Source: Clostridiales bacterium UBA4039 (GTDB lineage Bacteria; Bacillota; Clostridia; Lachnospirales; Vallitaleaceae). From it: a DNA stretch of 64,000 nucleotides. The stretch covers positions 62,001 to 126,000 of the forward strand of contig DGAD01000032.1 of NCBI GenBank assembly GCA_002382805.1, read 5' to 3'. Shown piece after piece: positions 16,807-25,600 of the stretch. Both the position numbers and the translations under genes were made by a program. A model generated the notes under the pieces. That model was not told the DNA's origin. It worked only from the letters and a program-made list of their open reading frames with translations, and ran no database searches. Numbering within the stretch: position 1 is the stretch's first letter; every line of letters starts with the position of its first letter.

Positions 16807-18016
16807 AAATTATCATCAAGATTTTCCTGTTTTTGAAAAAAAACCCGAACTTATCTACTTAGACTCTGCCGCCTCAAGTTTACGCCCATATACAGTGGTG
16901 GAAGCCATGAAAAACTATGGTGCTTATAGTCATGCGAACATTCATCGAGGTGCCTATGCTCTTAGTTATGAAGCAACGCAAAAATATGAAGCCATTCGTA
17001 AGCAAGTTGCAACATGGATTGGGGCAAAAATGCCGGAAGAGGTGATTTTTACACAAGGAACGACAGACAGTATTAATCATCTCGTGCGTTCCTTTGAATC
17101 GGAATCGCATTTTGAAGCTGGAAAAAAAATTGTGCTTTCAATTTTTGAACATCATAGTAATTTGGTTCCTTGGCAGCAGTTGGCGAAAAAAAAGAACATG
17201 CGTTTAGAATATCTATATGATTTTTCAGAACAAGCATTAGATATTATTGATGATCAAACCCAAATTGTAGCGATAACACTAATGTCAAATGCAGTGGGGC
17301 TGATGCCACCTATATCTAAGATTATAAAAAAAGCACATGCAGTAGGTGCGCTGGTTGTTGGAGATGCGGCTCAGTATATGGCCCATTATCCAGTAAATGT
17401 GGATGCGCTGGATATTGATTTTTTGGCATTTTCAGGGCATAAGCTATATGGTCCGACGGGTATAGGCGTTTTATATGGAAAGCATCAATGGTTAACGCGA
17501 GTTTCACCACCTCGTTTTGGAGGAGACATGATTGAGTATGTTGCAGAACAAGAGACGACATTTGCGCCATTACCAAACAAGTTTGAAGCGGGAACCCCAA
17601 ATATTGATGGGGTGATTGGTTTAGGTTCAGCTATTGAATATATCCTATCTAACAAGACGCACACAGCTGAAGGCATCGAACACATGCAACAATTGAGGCA
17701 ATATGCATTCACTGAACTTGGCAAACTTGAATTTATTCAATGTATCGAACCGCTTAAGGAGACCGGTGAGAGTACATATGGTCCTATTATTTCATTTGTG
17801 GTTCAGGATGTACATCCCCATGATGTGGCAAGCATATTGGACCAAAGCCATATAGCCATACGCGCAGGCCATCACTGTGCTCAACCTTTGATGAAGCGGT
17901 TAAATCTTAGTGGGACGTGTCGAATAAGTTTTTCGATATATAACACTACCAACGATATTGATGCATTGATTGTAGCGTTAAAAAGTGTAAGGAGGTGGCT
18001 AGGATATGAGTCTTGA
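16799..18016 (+). CDS. sufS: Cysteine desulfurase SufS
   Basis: PLP-dependent group II cysteine desulfurase of 405 residues. The Schiff-base Lys215 lies in FSGHKLYGPTG, and the His preceding the co-factor in FEHHSNLVPW. The persulfide-forming Cys360 lies in IRAGHHCAQPLM. It mobilises sulfur from cysteine and hands it to SufU, which is encoded next. The start overlaps sufD by eight bases and its end overlaps sufU by 11 bases, so the three are translationally coupled. The AGAGAAGG site upstream lies inside sufD. Confidence 0.97.
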   Translation: MHKNYHQDFPVFEKKPELIYLDSAASSLRPYTVVEAMKNYGAYSHANIHRGAYALSYEATQKYEAIRKQVATWIGAKMPEEVIFTQGTTDSINHLVRSFESESHFEAGKKIVLSIFEHHSNLVPWQQLAKKKNMRLEYLYDFSEQALDIIDDQTQIVAITLMSNAVGLMPPISKIIKKAHAVGALVVGDAAQYMAHYPVNVDALDIDFLAFSGHKLYGPTGIGVLYGKHQWLTRVSPPRFGGDMIEYVAEQETTFAPLPNKFEAGTPNIDGVIGLGSAIEYILSNKTHTAEGIEHMQQLRQYAFTELGKLEFIQCIEPLKETGESTYGPIISFVVQDVHPHDVASILDQSHIAIRAGHHCAQPLMKRLNLSGTCRISFSIYNTTNDIDALIVALKSVRRWLGYES

Positions 18017-18437
18017 TATGATTTATAATGACTTAATTATTGAGCACAGTCGTAACACGAGTAATCGTGGTCCGTTACCAGAAAAAACCCATGTAGAACA
18101 TGGGCATAATCCTAACTGTGGTGACGATATTGAACTTGAATTAAATATTGATAATGGAATTATCAAAGAAGCGGCATTTGTAGGTTCTGGATGTGCGATT
18201 TCTATGGCTTCGACGTCAATGATGATTGACCTGATTAAAGGCAATACGATTGAAGAGGCAAAAAAAAAGGTGGACGCTTTTTTAGAATTAATCAAAAATG
18301 AAAAAACTCAAGAAGAAGTGGAACAACTACTTGAAGATGCTACACTGTTATCTAATATACAGCATATGCCTGCCCGTGTTAAGTGTGCCGTACTTGCATG
18401 GCATACGCTAAAAAATGTCATTGATACGTTGGATTAA
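18006..18437 (+). CDS. sufU: Zinc-dependent sulfurtransferase SufU
   Basis: SufU of 143 residues. The three zinc/sulfur-carrying cysteines sit in NPNCGDDIEL, GSGCAISMASTS and PARVKCAVLAW, in the SufU rather than IscU arrangement; an insertion between the second and third (residues about 80-115) is also characteristic of SufU. It takes the persulfide from SufS and passes it to SufB. Last gene of the operon. Its stop codon overlaps that of the convergent unknown gene by four bases, and no terminator hairpin is evident between them. Confidence 0.95.
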   Translation: MSLDMIYNDLIIEHSRNTSNRGPLPEKTHVEHGHNPNCGDDIELELNIDNGIIKEAAFVGSGCAISMASTSMMIDLIKGNTIEEAKKKVDAFLELIKNEKTQEEVEQLLEDATLLSNIQHMPARVKCAVLAWHTLKNVIDTLD

Positions 18438-19036
18438 TGAATGACTATATCGGTGACATACATGATTTCACATGAACCGTCACCTGTATCTGAACGGGTT
18501 AGGCTTGATTGCCAATACCCGTTTTTAAAATAGGCATTTACAAGATATCCTTTCATCGTGATACGATCATTTGTTTGAACCGATCTTACGGTTTCAAGTA
18601 TTGTCGGATTTGCAGGAATAATATGTGTGTTGGCGCTATAGTAGTCGACATATTCTGCACTAACCGGAGCTTTGGAGCTAACGGTAAAATAGTACCAGCG
18701 CTCGTTTTGTCGATAATGGACATAGTTATCTATAGAAGGCATGTTCACATCTCCCCATGCCAATGCAAAATCTCTTGGAGAAATTTGAGAGGTAAAATCA
18801 TCAGAGTAATCCTTGATACTTTTGACTTGTGCAACAATCTCATATGCAGCAAGGAGTTCTAAATCGACGCTACCTTCTTTTCCATTGATGGAAATCATAT
18901 ATTCATAAGGGATATTTTCTTGAATAGGTTCTTGGATAAATTCATGTTTAACAATCATGCTGTCAACAAAATCATAGCCTATAAATGTCGCTAGCTGTGT
19001 TGTGACAATAAGATACATAAGGACTTTTAATGACAT
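18434..19036 (-). CDS. Unknown membrane-anchored protein
   Basis: Protein of 200 residues that I do not recognise as a named family. One N-terminal hydrophobic segment (about residues 3-20) is followed by an extracytoplasmic domain rich in beta-prone sequence. Notable stretches are SPRDFALAWGDV, NERWYYFTVS and ITMKGYLVNAYF, the last resembling an OB-fold-like strand pair; similar wording occurs in conserved bacterial proteins of unknown function. I chose the ATG at 19036 because TAGGAGGTG lies just upstream; the longer frame adds 26 residues without a ribosome site. It converges on sufU with a four-base overlap of the two stop codons. Function unknown. Confidence 0.6.
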   Translation of the reverse strand: MSLKVLMYLIVTTQLATFIGYDFVDSMIVKHEFIQEPIQENIPYEYMISINGKEGSVDLELLAAYEIVAQVKSIKDYSDDFTSQISPRDFALAWGDVNMPSIDNYVHYRQNERWYYFTVSSKAPVSAEYVDYYSANTHIIPANPTILETVRSVQTNDRITMKGYLVNAYFKNGYWQSSLTRSDTGDGSCEIMYVTDIVIH

Positions 19037-19180
19037 AGGAGCACCTCCTAACAAAGTAGCATTTACATAGTTTAATTTTATCACTCCATTTTTAAAAAAA
19101 GTGGATTTTAACAAAAGATTATGATAAAATTAAATGTTTAGACATACTCTTTTAATATATTAAGATATCAGGAGGCTGCT

Positions 19181-20242
19181 ATGAAACGATGGGCTTGGAT
19201 TATTGTCAACACCTTTACTTGTGGAGGAATGCTTTTTGTAGGACATCTTTGGCCTGAACAGATAGAACGGATTTACTCTAGAGGCATATATGTGGCCATT
19301 ACGAATCAATTAACTTTAATCTCTCGGTGGTTTCCGTTTAGCCTGTCTGAGCTGTATTTTTTAATTATAGGCAGTGTAACCATTGTTTTTTTAGTTTTGG
19401 GGATTGGCTATGGTCTGAGGCGTCAACGAAAAAAAAGTTTATCCTTTTTTTTGAATGTGGTTGTCATTGTCAGCATTAATGTGACATTGTTTTTGATGCT
19501 TTGGGGACTAAATAATTATCGATTGAATATAGAGACGCTTTTTGAATTTAATGAACAAAGTATAACGCAAGTAGACTTGGAAAATACCTATCAATGGTTA
19601 ATTACCCAGGCAAATCAGACAAAAGAAGATATAGGTGAAGAGGATATACTTGATCGTAAAACGATTATGAACATAACAGATGAGGGATACATGGCTCTAT
19701 CCCAGTCCTATCCATTTATAGCTGAGCGTCAAGCACGGGTAAAGCCGCTATCTGTCTCAAAGTTTTTTAGTCAAAGTGGCTATTCAGGTGTGTATTTATA
19801 TGTGTTTTCAGAACCAACAATTAATATTATGCCCCATATAACATCGCTTCCTTTTGTTGCGAGTCATGAGATGGCGCATCAGCAAGGGTTTGCGAGTGAA
19901 GATGATGCAAATTTTATCGGATTTTTGGCAGCGTCACAGCATGAGGAAAAGCTTTTTAGATATTCAGCCTATTTGTCAGGCATGTCATATGTGGGCAATT
20001 CTTTGTATAAAACGGATGCAAAAGCGTATAGAGATTTATATAGTTCGATTAGCCCGGCAGTTATCAAAGACCTTAAGGCGCGTAGTGATTTTTGGGAACA
20101 ACACCGAAAACCTCAAGCGGAAAAAGTACATAATCAAGTGAATGATTTATTTTTAAAAGCCAACAACCAACCAGATGGTGTCTTAAATTATTCCAATGTC
20201 TCTAAACTGATTGTATTGGGATATAAAAAACAGCTATATTAA
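19181..20242 (+). CDS. DUF3810 membrane protein with zincin-like motif
   Basis: Protein of 353 residues with three N-terminal hydrophobic segments (about 5-25, 53-78 and 87-108), followed by a soluble domain. The conserved ASHEMAHQQGFASEDDANF stretch near residue 228 contains HExxH, the zinc-binding signature of metallopeptidases, followed by a possible third acidic ligand. This matches DUF3810, a family of unverified function often predicted to be a membrane metallopeptidase. An AGGAGGCTG site precedes the ATG at 19181. It is monocistronic: divergent from the unknown gene upstream and closed by a hairpin at 20240. Confidence 0.8.
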   Translation: MKRWAWIIVNTFTCGGMLFVGHLWPEQIERIYSRGIYVAITNQLTLISRWFPFSLSELYFLIIGSVTIVFLVLGIGYGLRRQRKKSLSFFLNVVVIVSINVTLFLMLWGLNNYRLNIETLFEFNEQSITQVDLENTYQWLITQANQTKEDIGEEDILDRKTIMNITDEGYMALSQSYPFIAERQARVKPLSVSKFFSQSGYSGVYLYVFSEPTINIMPHITSLPFVASHEMAHQQGFASEDDANFIGFLAASQHEEKLFRYSAYLSGMSYVGNSLYKTDAKAYRDLYSSISPAVIKDLKARSDFWEQHRKPQAEKVHNQVNDLFLKANNQPDGVLNYSNVSKLIVLGYKKQLY

Positions 20243-20300
20243 TGACCCGACCTGGCAAAATTAGATTTTTTGTGTCTAACTTTTGTAGATCGGGTCATTA
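20240..20300. terminator. Compound hairpin between convergent genes
   Basis: Outer arms TAATGACCCGA (20240-20250) and TCGGGTCATTA (20290-20300) are perfectly complementary, with an inner TTAGA/TCTAA stem inside the 39-base loop. It starts at the stop codon of the DUF3810 gene and lies 29 bases from the end of the convergent reductase gene, so it may end both transcripts. Confidence 0.65.
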
Positions 20301-20328
20301 ATTTATTGCTAATAATTATAAGAAAAAT

Positions 20329-22812
20329 TTAGATAAACAGGTTGTGATTGGAATCTTCTGCAGCTCCAAGGTATGCAGCAACACCGCCATACTCAACGCC
20401 ATCAAGAAGTTCTTCTTTGGTAATGCCCATAATATCCATAGACATTGTACATGCCACGAACTTAACACCTGCATCCATTGCGGATTGAATCAAATCTTCA
20501 ACAGTATTTACATTCTTGGCTTTCATGACCCCATGCATCATCTTGGTGCCTAAACCACCCATGTTCATTTTAGATAGCTTAAGTTTATGTACGCCACGAG
20601 GCATCATCATACCGAACATTTTTTCAATAAGCCCTTTAGATACTTTTTGTTTTTCAGGTTTGCGTAAAATATTTAGTCCCCAGAAGGTAAAAAATAATGT
20701 TACGTCTTTTCCCATTGCGGCTGCACCATTTGCAATAATCATGGATGCGATGGCTTTATCCAAATCGCCGCTAAAGACAACCATGGTACTTGCGTTTAGT
20801 GTTTTGGTCTCTTTGGCTTGAATTTGTGAAGAGCCTTTTTGGATATAGACAACATAGGCCTTGTCTTCTTTGACGGTTTTTATAAAACTGTTTCCGGTTT
20901 TTTTGCACCAAGCCTGAGCATCAACAGGGAATCCGGAATCTGTTGCCGATACTTTGATAATATCCCCATCATTGACCTCTTTGACTTTTTGATTTACCTT
21001 CATAATAGGCCCAGGACATTGAAGGCCACATGCATCAAGTACAATGGCTGAGGCTAAGTTACTTGAGGGGACAAAGTTAATCGCAGTTTCTGGCGTTCCA
21101 TCTTCAGACAAAACATGTTTTTTGTCTTCGATAATGCAATTTGGATGGGTATAATCTTTTTGGAAGTACTTGTACAGGTTATATCCTCCGATTAAATTTT
21201 TAGCATCTAATCCATGTTGCTTTAAGATTCTTGTAGCAATATAGCCACGAATTCCAACCGCACAATAGATAACAATGGTTTTGTCTTTTGGTAGTTCGTC
21301 AATACGATCTCGAAGGTCATTAACTGGGATATGCACTGCACCGTCAATTTTTCCAAGCTCGACTTCAATGTCTTCACGTACATCAACGATAAGAGTGGTC
21401 TCTTTATTAAAAGTATCAATATCACGCCATAAGACAACCTCTTGATCTTTTTTGAGGATATTTTCAGCAGCAAAACCAGCCATATTGACAGGATCTTTTG
21501 CAGAAGAATAGGGAGGAGCATAGGCAAGCTCCAGTCGTTGAAGGTCATATATTGTCCCATCAAAGCGTAGCGAAGTTGCAATGACATCGATGCGTTTTTC
21601 TATACCTTCAACACCAATATTTTGTGCACCAAGTACTTTACCGGAAGTGTCAAAAATCACTTTGAGTGTCATCGGAAACGCGCCAGGATAATAACCTGCA
21701 TGAGATTTTGGTTGAATAATCGTAACAAAGTAATCTTTGCCATAAACTTTACCCATCTTATTCAGTGTTTTTTCATTAAGACCGGTATTAGCTACAGTAA
21801 GGTCAAATATTTTGGCGACGCTGGTGCCTTGACTACCTTCATATGTGCTTTGTCGTTTGCATATATTGTTGGCAACAATACGCCCTTGCTTATTCGCAGG
21901 ACCTGCCAAAGGAACCATTGTTTTATCTTTGGTCATGTAGTCAACAACTTCAATTACATCACCTAAAGCATAAATATTGGGATCAGAAGTTCGTAAGTAT
22001 TCATCAACGACAATGCCGCCACGGGCATTCGTAGTCAAACCGGCAGATTTGGCTAATTCACCGTTGGGGGAAATACCAATACTCAAAATGACCATATCCG
22101 AAGCGAGGCTTGTTCCATCTTGAAGCTTAACATGTGTGACACCTTGTTCATACTTGAATTCTTTGACACCATTTTTGAGATACAGATGTACGCCTTGAGT
22201 AGATAAATGGCTATGAACAATTTGAGCCATCTCATAGTCAAGAGGCGTCATAACTTGGTCAAGCATTTCAACAAGATTGACTTCTATGCCAAGCTCGTGA
22301 AGATTTTCAACCATTTCGATGCCAATAAAGCCGCCGCCGACAACTGTCGCTGTTTTTACTTTATGTTCCGTAACAAAATGTTTAATGCGGTCAGTATCTG
22401 GAATATTCCATAGAGAAAAAATATTGCTACTCTCAATCCCTGGAATAGGGGGCTTTATAGGTGTAGAGCCTGGTGAGAGAACAAGTTCATCATAGGATTC
22501 TTCGTATTTGGTTGACGTCTTAATATCAAGAACCGTTACGGTTTTTTGGGTGGGATTGATATCAATAACTTCATTTTCAACACGTATATCAATATTAAAC
22601 CTGGCTTTCATTGCTTCTGGAGTTTGAACAAGAAGAGATTCCCGCTCCTTAATTGTGCCACCGATGTAATAGGGAAGGCCGCAATTAGCGAAGGAAATAT
22701 AAGGGCTTCGTTCAAAAAGGATGATTTCAACATTTTCATCGAGTCTTCGTAATCGAGCTGCTGTGGAAGCACCGCCAGCAACGCCACCGACAATAAGAAC
22801 TTTTTTTGACAT
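20329..22812 (-). CDS. CoA-disulfide/persulfide reductase fused to rhodanese, TusA and DsrE-type domains
   Basis: Protein of 827 residues with four modules. Residues 1-450 are a flavin disulfide reductase of the CoA-disulfide reductase type: FAD motif VGGVAGGASTAARLRR, single active Cys44 in SFANCGLPYY, NAD motif VVGGGFIGIEMVE, and FAD contact YALGDVIE. Residues about 465-550 are a rhodanese domain with Cys517 in VIYCAVGIRG. Residues about 590-660 are a TusA/SirA domain with Cys595 and Cys599 (LDACGLQCPGP). Residues about 675-827 are a DsrE/DsrF-type domain with Cys788 (FVACTMSMDIMG). All four sulfur-handling cysteines are intact. It probably reduces CoA persulfide or polysulfide with NADH and relays sulfane sulfur. 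It has its own promoter, and faces away from the small gene at 23031. Confidence 0.9.
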   Translation of the reverse strand: MSKKVLIVGGVAGGASTAARLRRLDENVEIILFERSPYISFANCGLPYYIGGTIKERESLLVQTPEAMKARFNIDIRVENEVIDINPTQKTVTVLDIKTSTKYEESYDELVLSPGSTPIKPPIPGIESSNIFSLWNIPDTDRIKHFVTEHKVKTATVVGGGFIGIEMVENLHELGIEVNLVEMLDQVMTPLDYEMAQIVHSHLSTQGVHLYLKNGVKEFKYEQGVTHVKLQDGTSLASDMVILSIGISPNGELAKSAGLTTNARGGIVVDEYLRTSDPNIYALGDVIEVVDYMTKDKTMVPLAGPANKQGRIVANNICKRQSTYEGSQGTSVAKIFDLTVANTGLNEKTLNKMGKVYGKDYFVTIIQPKSHAGYYPGAFPMTLKVIFDTSGKVLGAQNIGVEGIEKRIDVIATSLRFDGTIYDLQRLELAYAPPYSSAKDPVNMAGFAAENILKKDQEVVLWRDIDTFNKETTLIVDVREDIEVELGKIDGAVHIPVNDLRDRIDELPKDKTIVIYCAVGIRGYIATRILKQHGLDAKNLIGGYNLYKYFQKDYTHPNCIIEDKKHVLSEDGTPETAINFVPSSNLASAIVLDACGLQCPGPIMKVNQKVKEVNDGDIIKVSATDSGFPVDAQAWCKKTGNSFIKTVKEDKAYVVYIQKGSSQIQAKETKTLNASTMVVFSGDLDKAIASMIIANGAAAMGKDVTLFFTFWGLNILRKPEKQKVSKGLIEKMFGMMMPRGVHKLKLSKMNMGGLGTKMMHGVMKAKNVNTVEDLIQSAMDAGVKFVACTMSMDIMGITKEELLDGVEYGGVAAYLGAAEDSNHNLFI

Positions 22813-22898
22813 AACATACCTCTTTTCTTAGATTGACAAATTCTTAACCTTGTAGTGCATTAATCTACTTAACGATATATTCAAATAAACATATATAA

Positions 22899-22927
22899 AT
22901 AATACATTGTTTTTACATACATGTCAA
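22899..22927 (-). promoter_or_regulatory. Promoter of the four-domain reductase
   Basis: On the minus strand TTGACA (22927-22922), 17-base spacer, TATTAT (22904-22899). Just downstream, AT-rich arms ATATATG and ATATAT (about 22873-22897) flank a nine-base centre and could be a repressor site of ArsR/BigR type; that part is speculative. Confidence 0.75.
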
Positions 22928-23030
22928 CAAAAAAATCAATTTTAATATAAGAATTAGTGCATAAGTACTTAAAATATGATAAAATAGTAGGGTACTTATT
23001 CGTGGGGATTAATAAGGATGGGAGATGCAA

Positions 23031-23345
23031 ATGAACGACGTGATTAATGCAGTATGCAATGATCTAGTGAAAAATTCGCATGTAATTGGCATTTTACATA
23101 ATTGCAAGACTATAGAAACAATTCAATGTCAAGAAAAAACAGTGAATTTATGTGTCATTAGTAAAGAGACGGGAAATATATCGACAATATCACAAATTGG
23201 AGACTTTGTTGTTCATATTCGTTGGAGAACAGATTATGAATTTAGTGAATGGGTAAAGACAGATGACATGACACATGCTTTTTGCCGAATATTATATGAT
23301 CGGACAGGGATATTGACAGATTTGTTAGAAGATAAAAAAGGTTGA
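23031..23345 (+). CDS. Small protein of unknown function
   Basis: Cytoplasmic protein of 104 residues, not recognised. It contains VIGILHNCKTIE, VNLCVIS and VVHIRWRTDYEFSEWV. The spacing of the VNLCVI strand and the later VVHIRWR strand faintly recalls the fold of small nucleotidyltransferases, but the catalytic G-S and D-x-D residues are missing, so I do not assign that function. I chose ATG 23031, six bases after GGGAG; the ATG at 23025 is too close to it. The gene ends inside a strong bidirectional terminator and is transcribed away from the persulfide-reductase gene. Confidence 0.6.
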   Translation: MNDVINAVCNDLVKNSHVIGILHNCKTIETIQCQEKTVNLCVISKETGNISTISQIGDFVVHIRWRTDYEFSEWVKTDDMTHAFCRILYDRTGILTDLLEDKKG

Positions 23346-23363
23346 GTTTATACTCAACCTTTT
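23336..23363. terminator. Bidirectional terminator
   Basis: Twelve-base perfect stem AAAAGGTTGAGT / ACTCAACCTTTT with a four-base loop. It includes the stop of the small plus-strand gene and lies just past the end of the convergent flavodoxin gene, giving T-rich tails on both strands. Confidence 0.88.
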
Positions 23364-23371
23364 ACGATGTT

Positions 23372-23848
23372 CTAAGCTTTAAAGATGTCGATAAATTTAT
23401 CGACTTCAGTGGCAAGGATGTCTTCATGTATGGGTTTATGGCGAAATGCAACATGGGTAATCATTTTTTCGATTGGGTTTAGCAGATTCTTGGGCATCTT
23501 CCCACCGAAAAATCCGTCGGCGCTTGAGTGCGACAACAATTCATTTCCATAAGCTACATTAAATTGTTCTGCGGCAAGTTCTTCGTCCATAAGGCAAACA
23601 AGAAAAAGACCTATTTTTTTGGTTAAAAGTGTTGAAGTGTTCTCTTCGATGAGTGCCGTCATTTTTGGATTAATAGATCCAAGATATATCGGAGCACCAA
23701 TAATAACAGCTTCATAGCTTTTTAAATCCGGAATGATATCTTTTAAAATATTACATCGATCTGCTTGAAGTTGTGAAGCGATCTTCTTTGCGATTGTTTC
23801 AGTGCTACCATGTCGTGTAGTATAAAGCACAATGGTTTTCATATTCAT
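23372..23848 (-). CDS. Flavodoxin-domain protein (HemG-like)
   Basis: Single flavodoxin-fold domain of 158 residues. The FMN phosphate loop is YTTRHGSTETIAKKIA, and the second loop is GAPIYLGSINP. The layout, including the C-terminal segment with an FGGK turn (DGFFGGKMP) and late His residues, matches the flavodoxin-like protoporphyrinogen oxidase/menaquinone-linked group (HemG-like) found widely in anaerobes without heme synthesis. No heme genes are in the window, so a role as a general FMN electron carrier is more likely. The start at 23848 has a TAGGTAGGTG site. The rubredoxin-domain gene lies upstream on the same strand behind its own terminator. Confidence 0.83.
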   Translation of the reverse strand: MNMKTIVLYTTRHGSTETIAKKIASQLQADRCNILKDIIPDLKSYEAVIIGAPIYLGSINPKMTALIEENTSTLLTKKIGLFLVCLMDEELAAEQFNVAYGNELLSHSSADGFFGGKMPKNLLNPIEKMITHVAFRHKPIHEDILATEVDKFIDIFKA

Positions 23849-23897
23849 TCACCTACCTAATCACATTCTAAACAGGAACAGCCGTTACGTCAAGTAA

Positions 23898-23929
23898 AAA
23901 AAGCAAATGCATTTATGCATTTGCTTTTT
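23898..23929 (-). terminator. Terminator after the rubredoxin-domain gene
   Basis: Fourteen-base perfect stem AAAAAGCAAATGCA / TGCATTTGCTTTTT with a four-base loop. On the minus strand it ends in T residues, 20 bases after the gene's stop. Confidence 0.88.
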
Positions 23930-23950
23930 AATAAGTACGTTAATCGAATT

Positions 23951-24283
23951 TTACCACTTGCTTTTGCTAGCATGAATAGCGATTTCAGCTTTTGAACGTT
24001 GCTTGATAACCCAAGCTTCATCAATGGCTTTTTTAAAATCACTAACACAGCCTGGATCCAAATCAAGTTCAACACCTTCATGAGCTAAATCAATGATTGC
24101 TGCAGATAAATTAATAATCTCTGTATGTATATCATTTGTACGATCTGCGTCGTATATTTTTTTTGCAGCTTCCTCATCTAATGCTACGAACTTTTCTTGT
24201 GGTGCACCACATTTTGGACATTCTACCGGAGCCGTTTCACCTTCGTTAATAAAACCACATTGTGTACATTTCCATAAACTCAT
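23951..24283 (-). CDS. Rubredoxin-domain protein with helical C-terminus
   Basis: Small protein of 110 residues. The N-terminus is a rubredoxin-like metal site, with two Cys pairs in WKCTQCGFINEG and VECPKCGAPQE, as at the end of rubrerythrins. The rest (about residues 38-110) is helical and contains few ferritin-type ligands (HTEIINLSAA; HEGVELDLDPGC). It looks like a stand-alone relative of rubrerythrin or a rubredoxin-type electron carrier, likely in oxygen or peroxide defence of an anaerobe. The start at 24283 is preceded by an AGGAGG site. It has a good promoter facing the divergent dinB gene. Confidence 0.8.
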   Translation of the reverse strand: MSLWKCTQCGFINEGETAPVECPKCGAPQEKFVALDEEAAKKIYDADRTNDIHTEIINLSAAIIDLAHEGVELDLDPGCVSDFKKAIDEAWVIKQRSKAEIAIHASKSKW

Positions 24284-24330
24284 TGCGTTACCTCCTATTT
24301 AATAACTATTATTATTTAATAATCAAGTAA

Positions 24331-24359
24331 ATTATATCATACAGAAATTGTAGTGTCAA
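24331..24359 (-). promoter_or_regulatory. Promoter of the rubredoxin-domain gene
   Basis: On the minus strand TTGACA (24359-24354), 17-base spacer, TATAAT (24336-24331). It is back to back with the dinB promoter. Confidence 0.85.
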
Positions 24360-24370
24360 ATCAAAAAATT

Positions 24371-24379
24371 TGATATAAT
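24371..24379 (+). promoter_or_regulatory. Extended -10 promoter element of dinB
   Basis: TGATATAAT: an extended -10 with TATAAT at 24374-24379 and TG one base before it. No clear -35 at the right distance. No LexA-type box was seen in the gap. Confidence 0.6.
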
Positions 24380-24409
24380 AGATAGTATTACACGTAGGAG
24401 GACAATATT

Positions 24410-25600
24410 GTGCAAGAACGTTTAATCCTTCATATTGATATGAATTCTTTTTTTGCATCATGTGAACAGGTCGTTCATCCTGAGCTAAAAGGACAACCTA
24501 TAATTGTAGTAGGAGACCCCGATAGACGTAGTGGTATCGTGTTAGCGGCAAGTTATGAAGCAAAGGCATATGGAATAAAAACAACAATGCCGATTTATCA
24601 GGCTAAACAATGTCTGCCAACAGTTATTGCCGTTCGCTCAACATATGGGTTATATGCTTCAATGAGTCAGCAGGTGATGGACATTTTTGATCAGTACACG
24701 CCTCTAAAAGAGCAGCTGTCGATTGATGAAGCTTTTTTAGATATGACAGGTTCAGAACACCTTTTTGGAAAACCAGAAGAGATTGCTTTAAAGATACAGC
24801 AACACATTAGCACAGAGCTTGACTTAGGGTGCTCAGTAGGAATTTCCACAAATAAGCTTTTGGCTAAAATGGCTTCTGATATGAAAAAACCCATGGGCAT
24901 TACAACGTTATATCCCTATGAAATACAAGAAAAAATGTGGCCGATGCCTGTAGGCAAGCTCTATGGGATCGGAAAGAAGACCGAGGTAAAATTGCATCAA
25001 TTGGGCATTAAGACGATTGGAGAATTGGCACAGGCAACCTTAGTGATGCTCCAAGATAATTTTGGGGAGCGTCATGCAGTGTCTATGCAAGGCTCTGCTA
25101 ACGGACGCGCTAGCGCCATATTAGACCCGGACAATACATCCAATGTTCAAAGTGTTGGCAATGAACTTACCTATAGTCATGATTTGACTGAAGAAGAAGA
25201 GGTCAAACAAGAACTTTTGGTTCTGGCAGATACTGTCGGCTATCGGCTTCGTAAAAAAATGCTGAAAGGTCGAACAATTCAATTAAAGATTAAGTACAAT
25301 GATTTTAAAGTCATTACACGAAGTATGAGTATTGATCAAGTGACAGATATAACTAATCAAATTTTTGGGGTGGCATTTGACCTATATTTAAAGAATAAAT
25401 CCAAGAAACCCATCCGTTTATTGGGGATTTCTGTTTCAAACTTTAAAGCGGAGGAGGATAGACAATTATCCCTGTTTGAGTCTGTTGAACAAACCTCTGA
25501 CAAAGTAGACCAAATGGTGGACCGAGTGCGTAATCAATTTGGGTATGATAAGATTTATCGTGGTTCCATACTGAACCGCAAACATGGAAAGATAAAATAA
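24410..25600 (+). CDS. dinB: DNA polymerase IV (Y-family)
   Basis: Translesion polymerase of 396 residues. Catalytic motif I is HIDMNSFFASCEQ, with the steric-gate Phe, and motif III is QLSIDEAFLDMTG, providing the Asp-Glu pair. The segment GIVLAASYEAKAYGI and the helix-hairpin-helix stretch KLYGIGKKTEVKLHQLGI are typical. The little-finger domain runs from about residue 240. A QLSLF stretch (RQLSLFESV) near residue 350-360 matches the beta-clamp binding motif. It starts with GTG at 24410, eight bases after an AGGAGGAC site. It is convergent with the nucleoid-protein gene. Confidence 0.95.
   Translation: MQERLILHIDMNSFFASCEQVVHPELKGQPIIVVGDPDRRSGIVLAASYEAKAYGIKTTMPIYQAKQCLPTVIAVRSTYGLYASMSQQVMDIFDQYTPLKEQLSIDEAFLDMTGSEHLFGKPEEIALKIQQHISTELDLGCSVGISTNKLLAKMASDMKKPMGITTLYPYEIQEKMWPMPVGKLYGIGKKTEVKLHQLGIKTIGELAQATLVMLQDNFGERHAVSMQGSANGRASAILDPDNTSNVQSVGNELTYSHDLTEEEEVKQELLVLADTVGYRLRKKMLKGRTIQLKIKYNDFKVITRSMSIDQVTDITNQIFGVAFDLYLKNKSKKPIRLLGISVSNFKAEEDRQLSLFESVEQTSDKVDQMVDRVRNQFGYDKIYRGSILNRKHGKIK

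Noticed and set aside
20516..20821. Plus-strand 101-codon frame opposite the sulfur-relay gene
   Set aside because: Antisense to domains whose catalytic motifs are intact; nothing supports expression.
24284..24409. Fur or PerR box between the rubredoxin-domain gene and dinB
   Set aside because: The AT-rich ATTATTTAATAAT stretch is symmetric by eye but does not fit either consensus in its right half.
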